Of a stretch of DNA of 64,000 bases, positions 35,101 to 44,571 are shown piece by piece; within the stretch, counting starts at the first letter, position 1, and each line of letters begins with the position of its first letter. The stretch comes from Paenibacillus sp. FSL R5-0345 (GTDB lineage: Bacteria; Bacillota; Bacilli; Paenibacillales; Paenibacillaceae), in contig NZ_CP009281.1 in assembly GCF_000758585.1 (NCBI RefSeq), positions 2,294,001 to 2,358,000 of the forward strand. Reading direction: 5' to 3'. A program made the translations under genes and the position numbers. The notes under the pieces are model-generated. The model made no database searches. It had not been told where the DNA came from and saw only the letters and a program-made list of their open reading frames with translations.

Positions 35101-36588
35101 GTGTCCAAAAAAGGTTTGATCTCTAAAGTGCGAGTAAGAATGATATGTAAAACTGTTATTGGGACTGTTATAAGCTTGATTATGCTCTCTCCATTAGTGG
35201 TAGCAGCGGATAGTACAGTGAATTTCCCGGATGAAAAGAAGTTATTGTCAGGTATCACAGGGCTGGATGCGGGGGATAGAAGTGCTTATGCCATCACAGC
35301 AGATGGAACGGCCTGGGCTTGGGGTGGTGGATACGGATCTATTGGTAATGGGGCAACGACGCCGGCGTATACTCCAGTCAAAATGCATATCGATCATGTA
35401 AAGCAAGTTTCAGGTGGCTACCGTCATAATTTGATATTGAAAGATGATGGAACCGTGTGGGCTGTGGGAGGGAATGAACATGGACAACTTGGCACTGGAA
35501 CGCAGTCGTTGACGGTTACTGTTGATCCCGTTCAAGTGCAAGGGCTAACCGATGTGACCTCTGTTTCAGCGGGTGATTCATTTAGCTTAGCGCTTCGAAA
35601 AGACGGAACGGTCTGGGCATGGGGAGGCAATGAGCAAGGAGAACTTGGCGACAATTCGGGGAAAAACGGGCTAACACCGATGCAAGTGAAAGGGTTACCC
35701 TCCATTTTATCTATCGCTGCGGGATCAAATAATTCAGTGGCGCTTGGTAACGGTGGAGAAGTGTGGGTGTGGGGATCGTCTAAAATTAGAGGCAATAAAA
35801 AGGATGCGGTTCTAAAGCCTACCCTGCTTAAAGGCGGCGGGGAGTATAGAGCTGTTTATACGAATGGGTGGGGTGGAGCAGCTTTGAGATGGGATGGCAC
35901 CGTTTGGTTATGGAATAATTACACAGATATGAATCCGGGTGAAACTTTACAGCCGGTTCAGATTCCAGGACTCACGGATGTCATATCGATGACAACGGGC
36001 TCCGCGGTGAAAGCTGATGGGACCGTATGGCAGTGGACAGTTGGCGATAAAAATAAGATGAATGTTAAGCAGATTAGTGGTATTCAAAATGCAGTTTCGA
36101 TTACCAGCGGGAACAGAAATCATTATGTACTTTTAAAAGACGGTCATGTTCTTGCATGGGGAACGAATGAATTTGGACAGACTGGGTTGGGGGTTAGAGA
36201 TTTTATGATTGACACGCCTCAGCCCGTGAAGAAATCGATTCAGGTGCAGTTGAACAATAATGAAATGGAGTTGACCATGCCTCCATTACTGCTCAACAAT
36301 TCTACGTACGTTCCGCTAAGAGGAATATTTCAGCAAATGGGCGTGAATGTACGTTGGGACGTCCCATCGAGATCAGTGATTGCCGTGAAGGAATCTACAT
36401 CTACTACGATAATCTTAAATTCGATAAGTGGACAAACGACTGTAAATGGAAAAGTAATAGCCACAGATCAAAAGCCGGTCTTTATTAATGATAGTGTGTA
36501 TGTCCCATTAAGACTAATCAGTGAAATGTTAGGCGCTAAAGTGGAGTGGGATGCAGAGGCTTATGCTGTTCAAATCCATACGAATTAA
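35101..36588 (+). CDS. Secreted RCC1-repeat protein with copper-amine-oxidase-N domain
   Basis: 495 residues starting at GTG 35101 (AAGGAG about 8 bases upstream). A signal peptide of about 38 residues; then seven-bladed RCC1-like repeats (recurrent D-G-T-[VA]-W-A-W-G and L-K-D-G) to about residue 375; then a C-terminal copper-amine-oxidase N-terminal-like domain (P-L-R-G-I-F-Q-Q-M-G and V-P-L-R-L-I-S-E-M-L-G). Such domains are frequent at Paenibacillus cell surfaces. Exact function unknown. A paralogous architecture lies at 41134-42654. Confidence 0.88.
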   Translation: MSKKGLISKVRVRMICKTVIGTVISLIMLSPLVVAADSTVNFPDEKKLLSGITGLDAGDRSAYAITADGTAWAWGGGYGSIGNGATTPAYTPVKMHIDHVKQVSGGYRHNLILKDDGTVWAVGGNEHGQLGTGTQSLTVTVDPVQVQGLTDVTSVSAGDSFSLALRKDGTVWAWGGNEQGELGDNSGKNGLTPMQVKGLPSILSIAAGSNNSVALGNGGEVWVWGSSKIRGNKKDAVLKPTLLKGGGEYRAVYTNGWGGAALRWDGTVWLWNNYTDMNPGETLQPVQIPGLTDVISMTTGSAVKADGTVWQWTVGDKNKMNVKQISGIQNAVSITSGNRNHYVLLKDGHVLAWGTNEFGQTGLGVRDFMIDTPQPVKKSIQVQLNNNEMELTMPPLLLNNSTYVPLRGIFQQMGVNVRWDVPSRSVIAVKESTSTTIILNSISGQTTVNGKVIATDQKPVFINDSVYVPLRLISEMLGAKVEWDAEAYAVQIHTN

Positions 36589-36598
36589 ATAGGGGATT

Positions 36599-36647
36599 TT
36601 GACATTAAGTATTATTTGTATTAGTATAACTAATACAAATAATACTT
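36599..36647 (+). promoter_or_regulatory. GntR operator/promoter doubling as upstream terminator
   Basis: TTGACA (36599-36604), 17-base spacer, TAGTAT (36622-36627) form a promoter for the GntR operon. Over it lies a perfect inverted repeat with 19-base arms (36607-36625 and 36629-36647) and a 3-base centre, followed by a T run. DNA-level, it fits a YtrA-type GntR operator; RNA-level, it would terminate readthrough from the upstream RCC1 gene. Confidence 0.83.
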
Positions 36648-36667
36648 TTTTTGAATGGAAGGATAAA

Positions 36668-37063
36668 ATGATCATTACGCTTGATTTTAAAAGTGATACG
36701 CCAATCTATGTACAACTCCGAAATGAAATCGTGATTGGGATAGGCTCAGGTGAACTGGCGGATGGGGAGAAATTACCGACAGTGCGGCAAATGGCTGAAG
36801 ATTTAGGTATAAATGCAATGACCGTGAACAAAGCATACGCAATTTTGAAGAATGAAGGCTTCATATCTATAGATCGCAGGCATGGTGCAACAGTTGCTCC
36901 TATAGGGAATGGACATCCAGAGTTTAAGGAGAAGCTGGAAAATGAACTTCGCTTAGTCATCTCGGAGGCTAGTGTAAAAGGGATTGGACGGGAGGAGTTT
37001 ATGCAAATGTGTGCCGGAATCTTTTCATCGGTATCGTTTAAGTCTACATCCATCACGGAATAG
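36668..37063 (+). CDS. GntR-family regulator, YtrA type
   Basis: 131 residues: a winged helix (D-T-P-I-Y-V-Q-L, G-E-K-L-P-T-V-R-Q-M-A, N-A-M-T-V-N-K-A-Y) with only a short C-terminal dimerisation region and no sugar-sensing domain, the YtrA subfamily. ATG 36668 has AAGGA 5 bases upstream; an earlier in-frame start at 36599 is part of the promoter. It is 12 bases upstream of the DUF5808 membrane protein and probably represses its own operon through the 41-base palindrome. Confidence 0.9.
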   Translation: MIITLDFKSDTPIYVQLRNEIVIGIGSGELADGEKLPTVRQMAEDLGINAMTVNKAYAILKNEGFISIDRRHGATVAPIGNGHPEFKEKLENELRLVISEASVKGIGREEFMQMCAGIFSSVSFKSTSITE

Positions 37064-37075
37064 GGGGACGCTCAG

Positions 37076-38470
37076 ATGGCTATTTTCTTCTTTTTTATAG
37101 CTGTGTTTATTTTTGTGATTATGCTTCTGACGTTTATGAGCACCTTGAAGCCTAAGGACAATCTGTGGTTTGGGGTTAGTTTTCCGTGTTATGCTCTTGA
37201 GGATGAACGTCTGCGCGAACTGCGAATCTCAACTGGGGAGATGTACAAAAAGTATGGATTCTTATTAATTTTACTCTTGATTCCTATCTTATTTTTAAGC
37301 TCCTATATATCTCTTTCACTGATCTTTTTTTATGTTTGGACGTGTGCAATGGTGCTTCTGCTTCGAATTCCCTTCATAAAAGCACATCGTGCGGCTACAC
37401 AGTTGAAGCGGGAGAATGAGTGGTTCGTGGGAGAGAAGCGAATGGTTAGAATAGATACTAAGCTATCCCTGCTAAAAAAGAAAATGGGCCTTTCTTTATA
37501 CTGGTACATAATTCCTACCCTGATTGCTGCGTTATCTTTTACGATTCCGGTTCCGAAGGGAAGTATTGAAATTCTTCGAATGGCTGGTGGCACAGCATTA
37601 GGGTTGACTGTGTTTTTCTTTGTTATTGCAGTATCCTTTAATCGAATGAAGCCTAAAGTGTACACGGACAACAGCGAGACTAATATCCTGCTTAATCAGA
37701 CTAATCGTAGATATTGGTCCCTGCTCTGGTTTGGCATGGCTATAATCAATAGCTGCATCGCCGTAATTACGGTATATGCCCTCTCCTTAAATGGGACAGC
37801 TTCAACTATAGTATGGAGTCTGGGCATCTTCTTTGTCTCTGTTGTTCCGGTCCTAGGGATCTTTTACGTCCATTATAAATTGAAGCAATTTGAAACAACG
37901 CTCCTTAAAGGAGAACATGAAATTCTTTATACGGATGATGATGAATATTGGATCAATGGGACAACGTATAATAACCCCAATGATCGTTCTGTTATGGTTC
38001 CGAAGCGTCTTGGGATTGGTACTACGATTAATATTGGGACAAAAACGGGTAAGAGTATATATTACGGCCTCTTTGTATTCGTTGCATTGCTGTTGATCGG
38101 GACGGGGTGGATGGGCGTCCAGGCTGATTTCTCAACACCTACATTAACTGCAGATGGAAAGGGTACCGTTTCGATTAAATATCCGATGTACAACTACAGC
38201 TTCGCTATGAAAGATGTGCAAGAGCTTAAGCTTGTGGACAGTTACCCTTCAGGAGGCCGAAGAACAAATGGCGTAGCGACGGATACGGTAGCTATTGGAA
38301 ACTTTAAGTTTGAGGAGTACGGAAAGAGTAAAGCATATCTTGTTAAAAATTCTCCGCCGTATATTGTGATCAAATTACCAGAGGTGTATGTGCTCTACAA
38401 CGCCAAAGATGCCACTGAGACTGAACGTACTTATGCGGAACTGCAGAAAGGGAGTGGAATTTTTCATTGA
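37076..38470 (+). CDS. DUF5808-domain membrane protein
   Basis: 464 residues, about eight membrane helices. N-terminal helix followed by N-L-W-F-G-V-S-F-P, and a central cytoplasmic DUF5808-type segment (Y-W-I-N-G-T-T-Y-N-N-P-N-D then V-P-K-R-L-G-I-G). The C-terminus has a PH-like soluble segment after a final helix. Function unknown. Members often accompany YtrA-type GntR regulators, as here, which suggests a cell-envelope stress role by analogy only. Confidence 0.82.
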   Translation: MAIFFFFIAVFIFVIMLLTFMSTLKPKDNLWFGVSFPCYALEDERLRELRISTGEMYKKYGFLLILLLIPILFLSSYISLSLIFFYVWTCAMVLLLRIPFIKAHRAATQLKRENEWFVGEKRMVRIDTKLSLLKKKMGLSLYWYIIPTLIAALSFTIPVPKGSIEILRMAGGTALGLTVFFFVIAVSFNRMKPKVYTDNSETNILLNQTNRRYWSLLWFGMAIINSCIAVITVYALSLNGTASTIVWSLGIFFVSVVPVLGIFYVHYKLKQFETTLLKGEHEILYTDDDEYWINGTTYNNPNDRSVMVPKRLGIGTTINIGTKTGKSIYYGLFVFVALLLIGTGWMGVQADFSTPTLTADGKGTVSIKYPMYNYSFAMKDVQELKLVDSYPSGGRRTNGVATDTVAIGNFKFEEYGKSKAYLVKNSPPYIVIKLPEVYVLYNAKDATETERTYAELQKGSGIFH

Positions 38471-38667
38471 AATTAAAATAAATCGTATGAAGTAGAACCC
38501 TCTTGTGATAGAATAATCTAGTTGTCCTAGTTTCCGGAAATTTACTCCATTCCAACGATTTTTATGGGATGTATAGGTGGATAATCGAGGAAATATGAGC
38601 ATTCAAGAGTATTAACAAGAATCCTTGGAGATTTTACACAATAAACATCATTTTTTGTCGGTTTTTA

Positions 38668-38696
38668 TTGATTTATTCAAAAATATTATGTATAAT
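38668..38696 (+). promoter_or_regulatory. Promoter of the carboxyspermidine operon
   Basis: TTGATT (38668-38673), 17-base spacer, TATAAT (38691-38696), about 45 bases before the TTG start of the dehydrogenase gene. Confidence 0.75.
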
Positions 38697-38740
38697 CAGC
38701 CTTGTTGATTTTGCAAATGGAATTTTAGGAGGTTTTTATT

Positions 38741-39940
38741 TTGGGAAAAGCGTTAATTATTGGCGCTGGCGGTGTTTCCAGTGTTGTTGTTCACAAATGC
38801 TGCCAGAACCCGGATGTATTTGAAGAGATCTGCATAGCTAGCAGAACTGTCGCGAAATGTGACGCTCTGAAAGATAAATTAGCCGGAGGCCGCACGAAGA
38901 TTTCTACTGCTCAGGTCGATGCAGATAATACGGACGAAGTCATTGAACTGATCAAGAGCTTTGAGCCGGATGTCGTTATTAATGTCGCTCTCCCATATCA
39001 GGACCTGACAATCATGGATGCGTGCCTGGCAACAGGAGTACACTATGTGGATACTGCCAACTATGAACCACAAGATACAGCGAAATTTGAATACTCTTGG
39101 CAGTGGGCTTATAAAGAAAGATTTGAAAAAGCAGGCCTTACCGCGTTGCTTGGTAGTGGATTTGATCCAGGTGTAACGGGCGTGTTCACAGCTTACGCTC
39201 AAAAGCACTATTTTGATGAGATTCATACCATTGATATTGTAGACGCCAATGCTGGTGATCACGGATATCCATTTGCAACAAACTTTAATCCTGAAATCAA
39301 TATTCGTGAAATTACAGCCAATGGCCGCTATTTCGAGAATGGCGAGTGGATTGAAACTGCACCGCTTTCTGAGAAAAAGGTATATGATCTTCCGGAAATT
39401 GGACCAAAGGATATTTATCTTTTGTATCATGAAGAATTGGAATCCTTGGCTGTTAACATCAAGGGTGTGAAGAAGATCCGTTTCTGGATGACCTTCTCGC
39501 AGAACTACCTGACGCATTTGAAAGTGCTTGAGAATGTTGGCATGACTTCTATCGAGCCTATCATGTATGAAGGTAAAGAGATCGTTCCTCTACAATTCTT
39601 GAAGGCGATTTTGCCTGACCCGGCTTCCTTGGGACCAAGAACAAAAGGTAAAACAAACATTGGATGTATCATCCAAGGAACCAAAGACGGAAAGCCGAAA
39701 ACTTATTATGTATACAATGTTTGCGATCATGAAGAGTGCTATGCAGAGGTTGGCTCCCAAGCCATTTCCTACACTACAGGCGTTCCTGCAATGATCGGAG
39801 CGATGTTAATTATAAAAGGTATCTGGAAGAAACCAGGCGTGTTCAACGTTGAAGAGTTCGATCCAGATCCATTCATGGAAGCTTTAAATAAACATGGTCT
39901 GCCTTGGCAAGAAGATTTCTCGCCAACGCTGCTAGACTAA
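38741..39940 (+). CDS. Carboxynorspermidine/carboxyspermidine dehydrogenase (saccharopine dehydrogenase family)
   Basis: 399 residues, TTG start with AGGAGG 7-8 bases upstream. N-terminal Rossmann fold with G-A-G-G-V-S (residues 8-13). Long saccharopine-dehydrogenase-like catalytic domain. The family condenses aspartate semialdehyde with a diamine (putrescine or diaminopropane) using NADPH. The decarboxylase follows 10 bases later, so together they make spermidine or norspermidine without S-adenosylmethionine decarboxylase. Confidence 0.9.
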   Translation: MGKALIIGAGGVSSVVVHKCCQNPDVFEEICIASRTVAKCDALKDKLAGGRTKISTAQVDADNTDEVIELIKSFEPDVVINVALPYQDLTIMDACLATGVHYVDTANYEPQDTAKFEYSWQWAYKERFEKAGLTALLGSGFDPGVTGVFTAYAQKHYFDEIHTIDIVDANAGDHGYPFATNFNPEINIREITANGRYFENGEWIETAPLSEKKVYDLPEIGPKDIYLLYHEELESLAVNIKGVKKIRFWMTFSQNYLTHLKVLENVGMTSIEPIMYEGKEIVPLQFLKAILPDPASLGPRTKGKTNIGCIIQGTKDGKPKTYYVYNVCDHEECYAEVGSQAISYTTGVPAMIGAMLIIKGIWKKPGVFNVEEFDPDPFMEALNKHGLPWQEDFSPTLLD

Positions 39941-39950
39941 GGCGCGAGAA

Positions 39951-41087
39951 ATGGATATTGATATCAGCGCAGTCCCGTCACCATGTTACCTTGTAGATGA
40001 AAGATTGCTTACACGTAATCTTGAGATTATGAATTCTGTACAGGAACGCACTGGAGCAAAGATTTTGCTCGCGCAAAAAGGCTTCTCCATGCATTCCTTG
40101 TATCCGTTAGTTGGGAAGTACTTGCATGGTGTAACCTCAAGCTCCTTGTTCGAAGCCAGACTTGGTTATGAAAAAATGGGCAAAGAGGTTCATGTATACG
40201 CACCAGCTTATATAGATAGTGAGTTTGATGAGCTCCTTGGATACTCCGATCACATTGTGTTCAATTCTTTTGACCAGTGGAATCGATTCAAGGATCGCGT
40301 AAAGAGCGCACCGAAGCACATCAGCTGCGGCATTCGAGTGAATCCGGAATATTCCGAGATCGAAGTTCCGCTGTATGATCCGTGCTACAATTATTCCAGA
40401 ATGGGAGTAACTCTGCCTAACTTCAGACCGGAAGAGCTTGAGGGCATTGATGGACTACACTTCCATACCATGTGCGAACAGAATTCGGATACACTTGAGC
40501 GTACGCTTAAGGTAGTCGAAGAGAAGTTCGGACCTTATCTCAAAGGAATGAAATGGCTTAATTTCGGTGGCGGTCATCATATTACACGTCCTGACTATGA
40601 CCTGGAGACCCTGGTCAAATGCATTCTGCACATGAAAGAGACTTACGGTGTGGAAATCTATCTGGAGCCGGGTGAGGCAGTAGCTCTTAATACCGGATAT
40701 CTGGTAGCTACCGTTCTCGATGTGATGCATAACGGCATGGACATTGCGATTCTAGATACCTCGGCAGAGTGCCATATGCCGGATGTACTGGCTATGCCGT
40801 ACCGTCCGAACATTATCGATGCTGGACAACCTGGAGAATATCCTTATACGTACAGATTAGGTGGAATGACTTGCCTAGCGGGAGACGTTATCGGAGATTA
40901 TTCTTTCAAGGAGCCTTTGAAATACGGTGATAGACTCGTATTCCTTGATATGGCCCATTATTCCATGGTGAAGAACCATATGTTTAATGGCGTGAACCTG
41001 CCTTCCATTGTTAGTTACAATGAAGAAGAGGGAATCAAAGTAATCAAACAGTTCGCTTTCGAAGATTTCAGCGGACGTTTATCTTAA
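39951..41087 (+). CDS. nspC: Carboxynorspermidine/carboxyspermidine decarboxylase
   Basis: 378 residues; fold-type III PLP enzyme. Lys43 in A-Q-K-G-F is the likely PLP lysine. Gly-rich phosphate loop F-G-G-G-H-H, and C-H-M-P-D-V near residue 273 typical of NspC. It removes the carboxylate from carboxyspermidine/carboxynorspermidine to give the triamine. The ATG is preceded by a modest GGCGCGAG site, consistent with translational coupling to the upstream dehydrogenase. Confidence 0.92.
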   Translation: MDIDISAVPSPCYLVDERLLTRNLEIMNSVQERTGAKILLAQKGFSMHSLYPLVGKYLHGVTSSSLFEARLGYEKMGKEVHVYAPAYIDSEFDELLGYSDHIVFNSFDQWNRFKDRVKSAPKHISCGIRVNPEYSEIEVPLYDPCYNYSRMGVTLPNFRPEELEGIDGLHFHTMCEQNSDTLERTLKVVEEKFGPYLKGMKWLNFGGGHHITRPDYDLETLVKCILHMKETYGVEIYLEPGEAVALNTGYLVATVLDVMHNGMDIAILDTSAECHMPDVLAMPYRPNIIDAGQPGEYPYTYRLGGMTCLAGDVIGDYSFKEPLKYGDRLVFLDMAHYSMVKNHMFNGVNLPSIVSYNEEEGIKVIKQFAFEDFSGRLS

Positions 41088-41091
41088 GAAT

Positions 41092-41124
41092 AAAAAGGTG
41101 TCCCGTGATGGGACACCTTTTTTT
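41092..41124. terminator. Bidirectional terminator
   Basis: AAAAAGGTGTCCC and GGGACACCTTTTT form perfect 13-base arms with a 5-base loop, with T runs on both strands. It serves the polyamine operon and the convergent RCC1 gene. Confidence 0.92.
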
Positions 41125-41133
41125 GATTACTCC

Positions 41134-42654
41134 TTATTGCATCGTGATGGCGATGCGCTCCTCTTGTGGGAGCCACTCCACATTTGCTCCGAGTTGCTCA
41201 CTTATAAAGCGAAGTGGCAGATACATCGAACCGTTTACGATGAAGGGTAGTGTAGGAAGATTTACGGTTGTATTGTTCACCATTGTCGCTCCAGTTACAC
41301 CGTTAATACTGATGGCGAGAGCCGGTTTATCTGTAGCGGCTCGTGTGATCATAATTTGTTTATCTATTGTTTTCGCAGCTGTAAAGTTCTCTTTATAGGT
41401 AATTGTGGCTCCTAATTTTTCGAACAGCGATCGAAGCGGGACGAAATTTTGTCCGTTTCGAGTAATAACTCCATTTGAGAGTGGGATAGATTCTCCATTT
41501 AAGGAGATTGAAATAGGCTTTTGCACTGGAACGGGCCCGGCATGGCTGAATTCATAGTCGCCATAGCCCAGCTGTGCGTCCTTATTGACACCCCAGCCCC
41601 AGAGTGAGCCGTCTTTCTTTTGCATGATGATATGTCGTCCGCCTTTCTTTAGGCTACTTATTTCTTTTTCGAGAAGTGTGAATTTTGAATCTGCGGGCAT
41701 CATTTCGTTCTCAATAGAAGTTTGATAGACGTTTCCTTCCCCGGTTAACGCAACAATAGACCGCTCTACGATGTAAGCATCAACTACATTCTTGATCCCT
41801 TTTAGAAGAATCGGTGGTTGTTCATGATAGGTTGTTCCGTCTGAGGAACCTGTAATGGTAGCGCCCCAGAACCATAATTGAGAGGCTCCATCAATGGCTA
41901 ATAGGCTGTTCTGATTTCCTTTTAAACTTTTAATATTACTGATTCCCTTGAGAGGGGTCGCAGATAGATCTATTGGAGCTCCTTGGTTATTGTAATAATC
42001 TTGGACTGGCCAACTCCATATGGAGCCGTCCTTTTTAAGTGCCAGATTGTTTTTAATTTGAATAATATCCGTTAAATTCAGGATGGTTTCGAAGCTTTCG
42101 AAGTCATCGCGTGTAGTAGAAACAGTTCCATCTTTCTTTAAGAACACGTAACGTGTCCAGCTCTTATGAAGATCAGACTCATAGTAACCGCCCACAGCGG
42201 CCACGTTATCGACGCCGGAAACCGGTGTGAACGCGGAGGTAGTGAGTCCATCGGATGAAAGGGGGGCACTTAGAATCGTCCCGTCTCCTTTAAGGGCTAT
42301 CGTTCTATTTCCCGTCATGAATATATCGACCAGATTGTCTAGCTCTTGAACGGGGGTCACTTTAACAGTTTCAGAGTATGCCGATGTTCTCCATTGCCAG
42401 ACCGAAAGGTCTTTCTTCATTACATATTGTGAACCAAAGTATGCTTGTACCTCATTCAGGTCATGGATTTGCGTAGGGACGGAGCGATTACCTCCCCATA
42501 CCCAAAAGGAACCATCTGTTTTGGTCAGATAATCCGCGCCATACGAAGTGAGGTTGGTAGTCGTGGTTGGGTTCTCTGCAGCTGCAGCTGCGCTTACGTT
42601 AGAGGCGAGGCTTAATACTAGAACAGCACTAACCATGCTGAGCCATTTTTTCAT
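41134..42654 (-). CDS. Secreted RCC1-like protein with copper-amine-oxidase-N domain (second copy)
   Basis: 506 residues from the ATG at 42654 (AGAGAGG 7 bases upstream); the longer in-frame start at 42765 is unlikely because M-K-K-W begins a typical signal peptide ending in V-S-A-A-A. RCC1-type beta-propeller repeats (K-D-G-S-[IL]-W-[SG]-W), then a C-terminal copper-amine-oxidase-N domain (V-P-L-R-S-L-F-E-K-L-G, L-P-L-R-F-I-S-E-Q-L-G). Same architecture as 35101-36588 but divergent. Confidence 0.88.
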   Translation of the reverse strand: MKKWLSMVSAVLVLSLASNVSAAAAAENPTTTTNLTSYGADYLTKTDGSFWVWGGNRSVPTQIHDLNEVQAYFGSQYVMKKDLSVWQWRTSAYSETVKVTPVQELDNLVDIFMTGNRTIALKGDGTILSAPLSSDGLTTSAFTPVSGVDNVAAVGGYYESDLHKSWTRYVFLKKDGTVSTTRDDFESFETILNLTDIIQIKNNLALKKDGSIWSWPVQDYYNNQGAPIDLSATPLKGISNIKSLKGNQNSLLAIDGASQLWFWGATITGSSDGTTYHEQPPILLKGIKNVVDAYIVERSIVALTGEGNVYQTSIENEMMPADSKFTLLEKEISSLKKGGRHIIMQKKDGSLWGWGVNKDAQLGYGDYEFSHAGPVPVQKPISISLNGESIPLSNGVITRNGQNFVPLRSLFEKLGATITYKENFTAAKTIDKQIMITRAATDKPALAISINGVTGATMVNNTTVNLPTLPFIVNGSMYLPLRFISEQLGANVEWLPQEERIAITMQ

Positions 42655-42953
42655 AGGAATACCTCTCTTTTCTTTATTAGATAATTTTGATATGTTCACG
42701 CTATAATCCATTATCTTACATTTAGACGCTAGAACTACTGGAAAAGTTTCTTCATATTTACCCACTCACAAGAAAGGTCTCATGTGATACAATAATTTAG
42801 TCTGTTTTTATAAACATAAAAGAAAGTATAAGTTTCACACTATACTTTGTTCTTATATTTCCCGCTTAAACTTACCGTTCTTGTAAGGACGCCGAAGGCG
42901 TTTATGCTTGAATGCTATTGAAAGGTTCGTATCTGAGGAGGAAGTCAGCGTCA

Positions 42954-43577
42954 ATGAAACATGCACCGTTTATTGCAGTAGAAGGCCCAATCGGGGCTGG
43001 CAAAACAACATTAGCTTCTATGCTAGCAGAGGAATTAAATTTACCGATCATTAAAGAGATTGTCGATGAGAATCCGTTTCTGGCTAAATTTTATGAGAAC
43101 ATGGACGATTGGAGCTTTCAACTGGAGATGTTTTTTCTTTGTAATCGGTATAAGCAGCTTGAAGATACCGTTACACAGTACATAGATAAAGGGATCCCGG
43201 TCATTTCGGATTACCATATTTATAAGAACCTCATCTTTGGAGAACGAACACTGAACGGAACGAAACGTGAGAAGTATCGGCAAATTTATCATGTGCTTAC
43301 GGATGACCTGCCAAAGCCGAATATCATTCTCTATATTAAAGCCAATTTAGATACGTTATTAACCAGAATTGAAAAACGTGGGCGTCCCTTTGAAGAGGGG
43401 ATGGATACTGCGTATTTGGAGCAATTAATTAAAGATTATGATGACGCGATGGCCTCTCTAGCAATTCAGGAGCCTTCGACCGTAATTATTACCATTGATG
43501 GAAATGCAGTCGATTTCGTGGAGAATCCAGAACACTTCACTGAAATTGTCTCTTATATAAAGGAGCTAATGAAATGA
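42954..43577 (+). CDS. Deoxynucleoside kinase (first of a pair)
   Basis: 207 residues from ATG 42954 (GGAGG about 12 bases upstream). P-loop G-P-I-G-A-G-K-T-T at residues 11-19; E-[IV]-V-D-E-N-P-F and lid R-I-E-K-R-G-R-P-F-E. The family phosphorylates deoxyguanosine or deoxyadenosine/deoxycytidine for salvage. A noncanonical D-Y-H-I-Y-K replaces the usual D-R-S region. It overlaps the next kinase by four bases (ATGA). Confidence 0.88.
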   Translation: MKHAPFIAVEGPIGAGKTTLASMLAEELNLPIIKEIVDENPFLAKFYENMDDWSFQLEMFFLCNRYKQLEDTVTQYIDKGIPVISDYHIYKNLIFGERTLNGTKREKYRQIYHVLTDDLPKPNIILYIKANLDTLLTRIEKRGRPFEEGMDTAYLEQLIKDYDDAMASLAIQEPSTVIITIDGNAVDFVENPEHFTEIVSYIKELMK

Positions 43578-44227
43578 ATTCATATCATATCCCGGAAAAC
43601 GCCATAATTACCGTGGCTGGAACTGTCGGGGTGGGGAAATCCACTTTAACAGGCGCCTTGGCCAAAAGACTTAATTTTCAAACCTCGCTAGAGCAGGTTG
43701 ATCACAATCCTTATCTCGAAAAGTTCTATCATGATTTTGAGAGATGGAGCTTTCACTTGCAAATCTATTTTCTTGCTGAACGTTTTAAAGAGCAGAAGAA
43801 GATGTTCGAACTCGGCGGTGGTTTTGTTCAGGACCGTTCCATCTATGAAGATACCGGTATTTTTGCGAAAATGCATGCAGATCAAGGTACAATGTCCAAA
43901 ATAGACTATGAAACCTACACCAGCCTGTATGAAGCTATGGTTATGACGCCATACTTCCCGCACCCTGATGTGCTGATTTATATTGAAGGCAGCTTGCCTT
44001 CCATCCTGACCCGAATTAATGAACGTGGCCGTGAGATGGAAATTCAAACGGATGTTTCCTACTGGGAGCATATGCATGGCAGATATTCGAAATGGATTAA
44101 CGAGTTTACGGCTTGCCCAGTGCTTCGTTTGAACATTGATGATTATGATGTAAATGATGAGGCTTCGATGTCTGATATTCTTGTGAAGGTGGGCAATGCG
44201 ATTCGTAAGCCTGTCGACAAAAAATAA
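43574..44227 (+). CDS. Deoxynucleoside kinase (second of a pair)
   Basis: 217 residues; P-loop G-T-V-G-V-G-K-S-T, E-Q-V-D-H-N-P-Y-L, Q-D-R-S-I-Y-E-D and R-I-N-E-R-G-R-E lid. Start overlaps the upstream stop by four bases, so translation is coupled. In Bacillus the pair dgk/dck has the same tandem arrangement (deoxyguanosine kinase and deoxyadenosine/deoxycytidine kinase). Which copy does which is not decidable here. The two may form a heterodimer as in lactobacilli, which is conjecture. Confidence 0.9.
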   Translation: MNSYHIPENAIITVAGTVGVGKSTLTGALAKRLNFQTSLEQVDHNPYLEKFYHDFERWSFHLQIYFLAERFKEQKKMFELGGGFVQDRSIYEDTGIFAKMHADQGTMSKIDYETYTSLYEAMVMTPYFPHPDVLIYIEGSLPSILTRINERGREMEIQTDVSYWEHMHGRYSKWINEFTACPVLRLNIDDYDVNDEASMSDILVKVGNAIRKPVDKK

Positions 44228-44242
44228 TAATTGATTATTAGA

Positions 44243-44271
44243 AGCTCCCAGGGTTTGGGGGCTGTTTTTTT
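44243..44271 (+). terminator. Terminator of the kinase pair
   Basis: AGCTCCC and GGGGGCT arms (one G-U pair) with a 7-base loop, followed by GTTTTTTT. Confidence 0.82.
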
Positions 44272-44325
44272 ATGAGATCAGAAAGCGAATTAAGTGATAT
44301 AAACTGAGTTTGAGGTAGAATTAAT

Positions 44326-44363
44326 AAAAAAAAAAAAAAGACCCAAATCATAGATATGGGTCT
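44326..44363 (-). terminator. A14 tract plus hairpin without an obvious gene
   Basis: Fourteen consecutive A residues (44326-44339) adjoin a hairpin with AGACCCA and TGGGTCT arms. On the minus strand this reads as a hairpin followed by a T14 tract, a strong terminator form, but no minus-strand gene lies to its right before the collagen gene. The rest of the gap 44272-44571 shows only the ribosome site for 44572. Confidence 0.6.
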
Positions 44364-44571
44364 AATAGGGAAGTGTCAGTTGTCCTAGTAATAAAATACG
44401 AAAAGCAATCCAAATTGGTGTGGACATTGTAGTATGCTCAAGGGCGACATCCTATATTTGTAGCCCTTTTTTCTGGATATAGATTCCAGTCTAGTGAAAA
44501 CTAGTTATTGGTCCATGTCTAAAATTAATAAGATGCGTACACTGAACTATCTTTATAGGGAGGTGTACGTA

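Noticed and set aside
38879-39517. 212-codon minus-strand frame
   Set aside because: Shadow of the carboxyspermidine dehydrogenase gene, without ribosome site or family resemblance.
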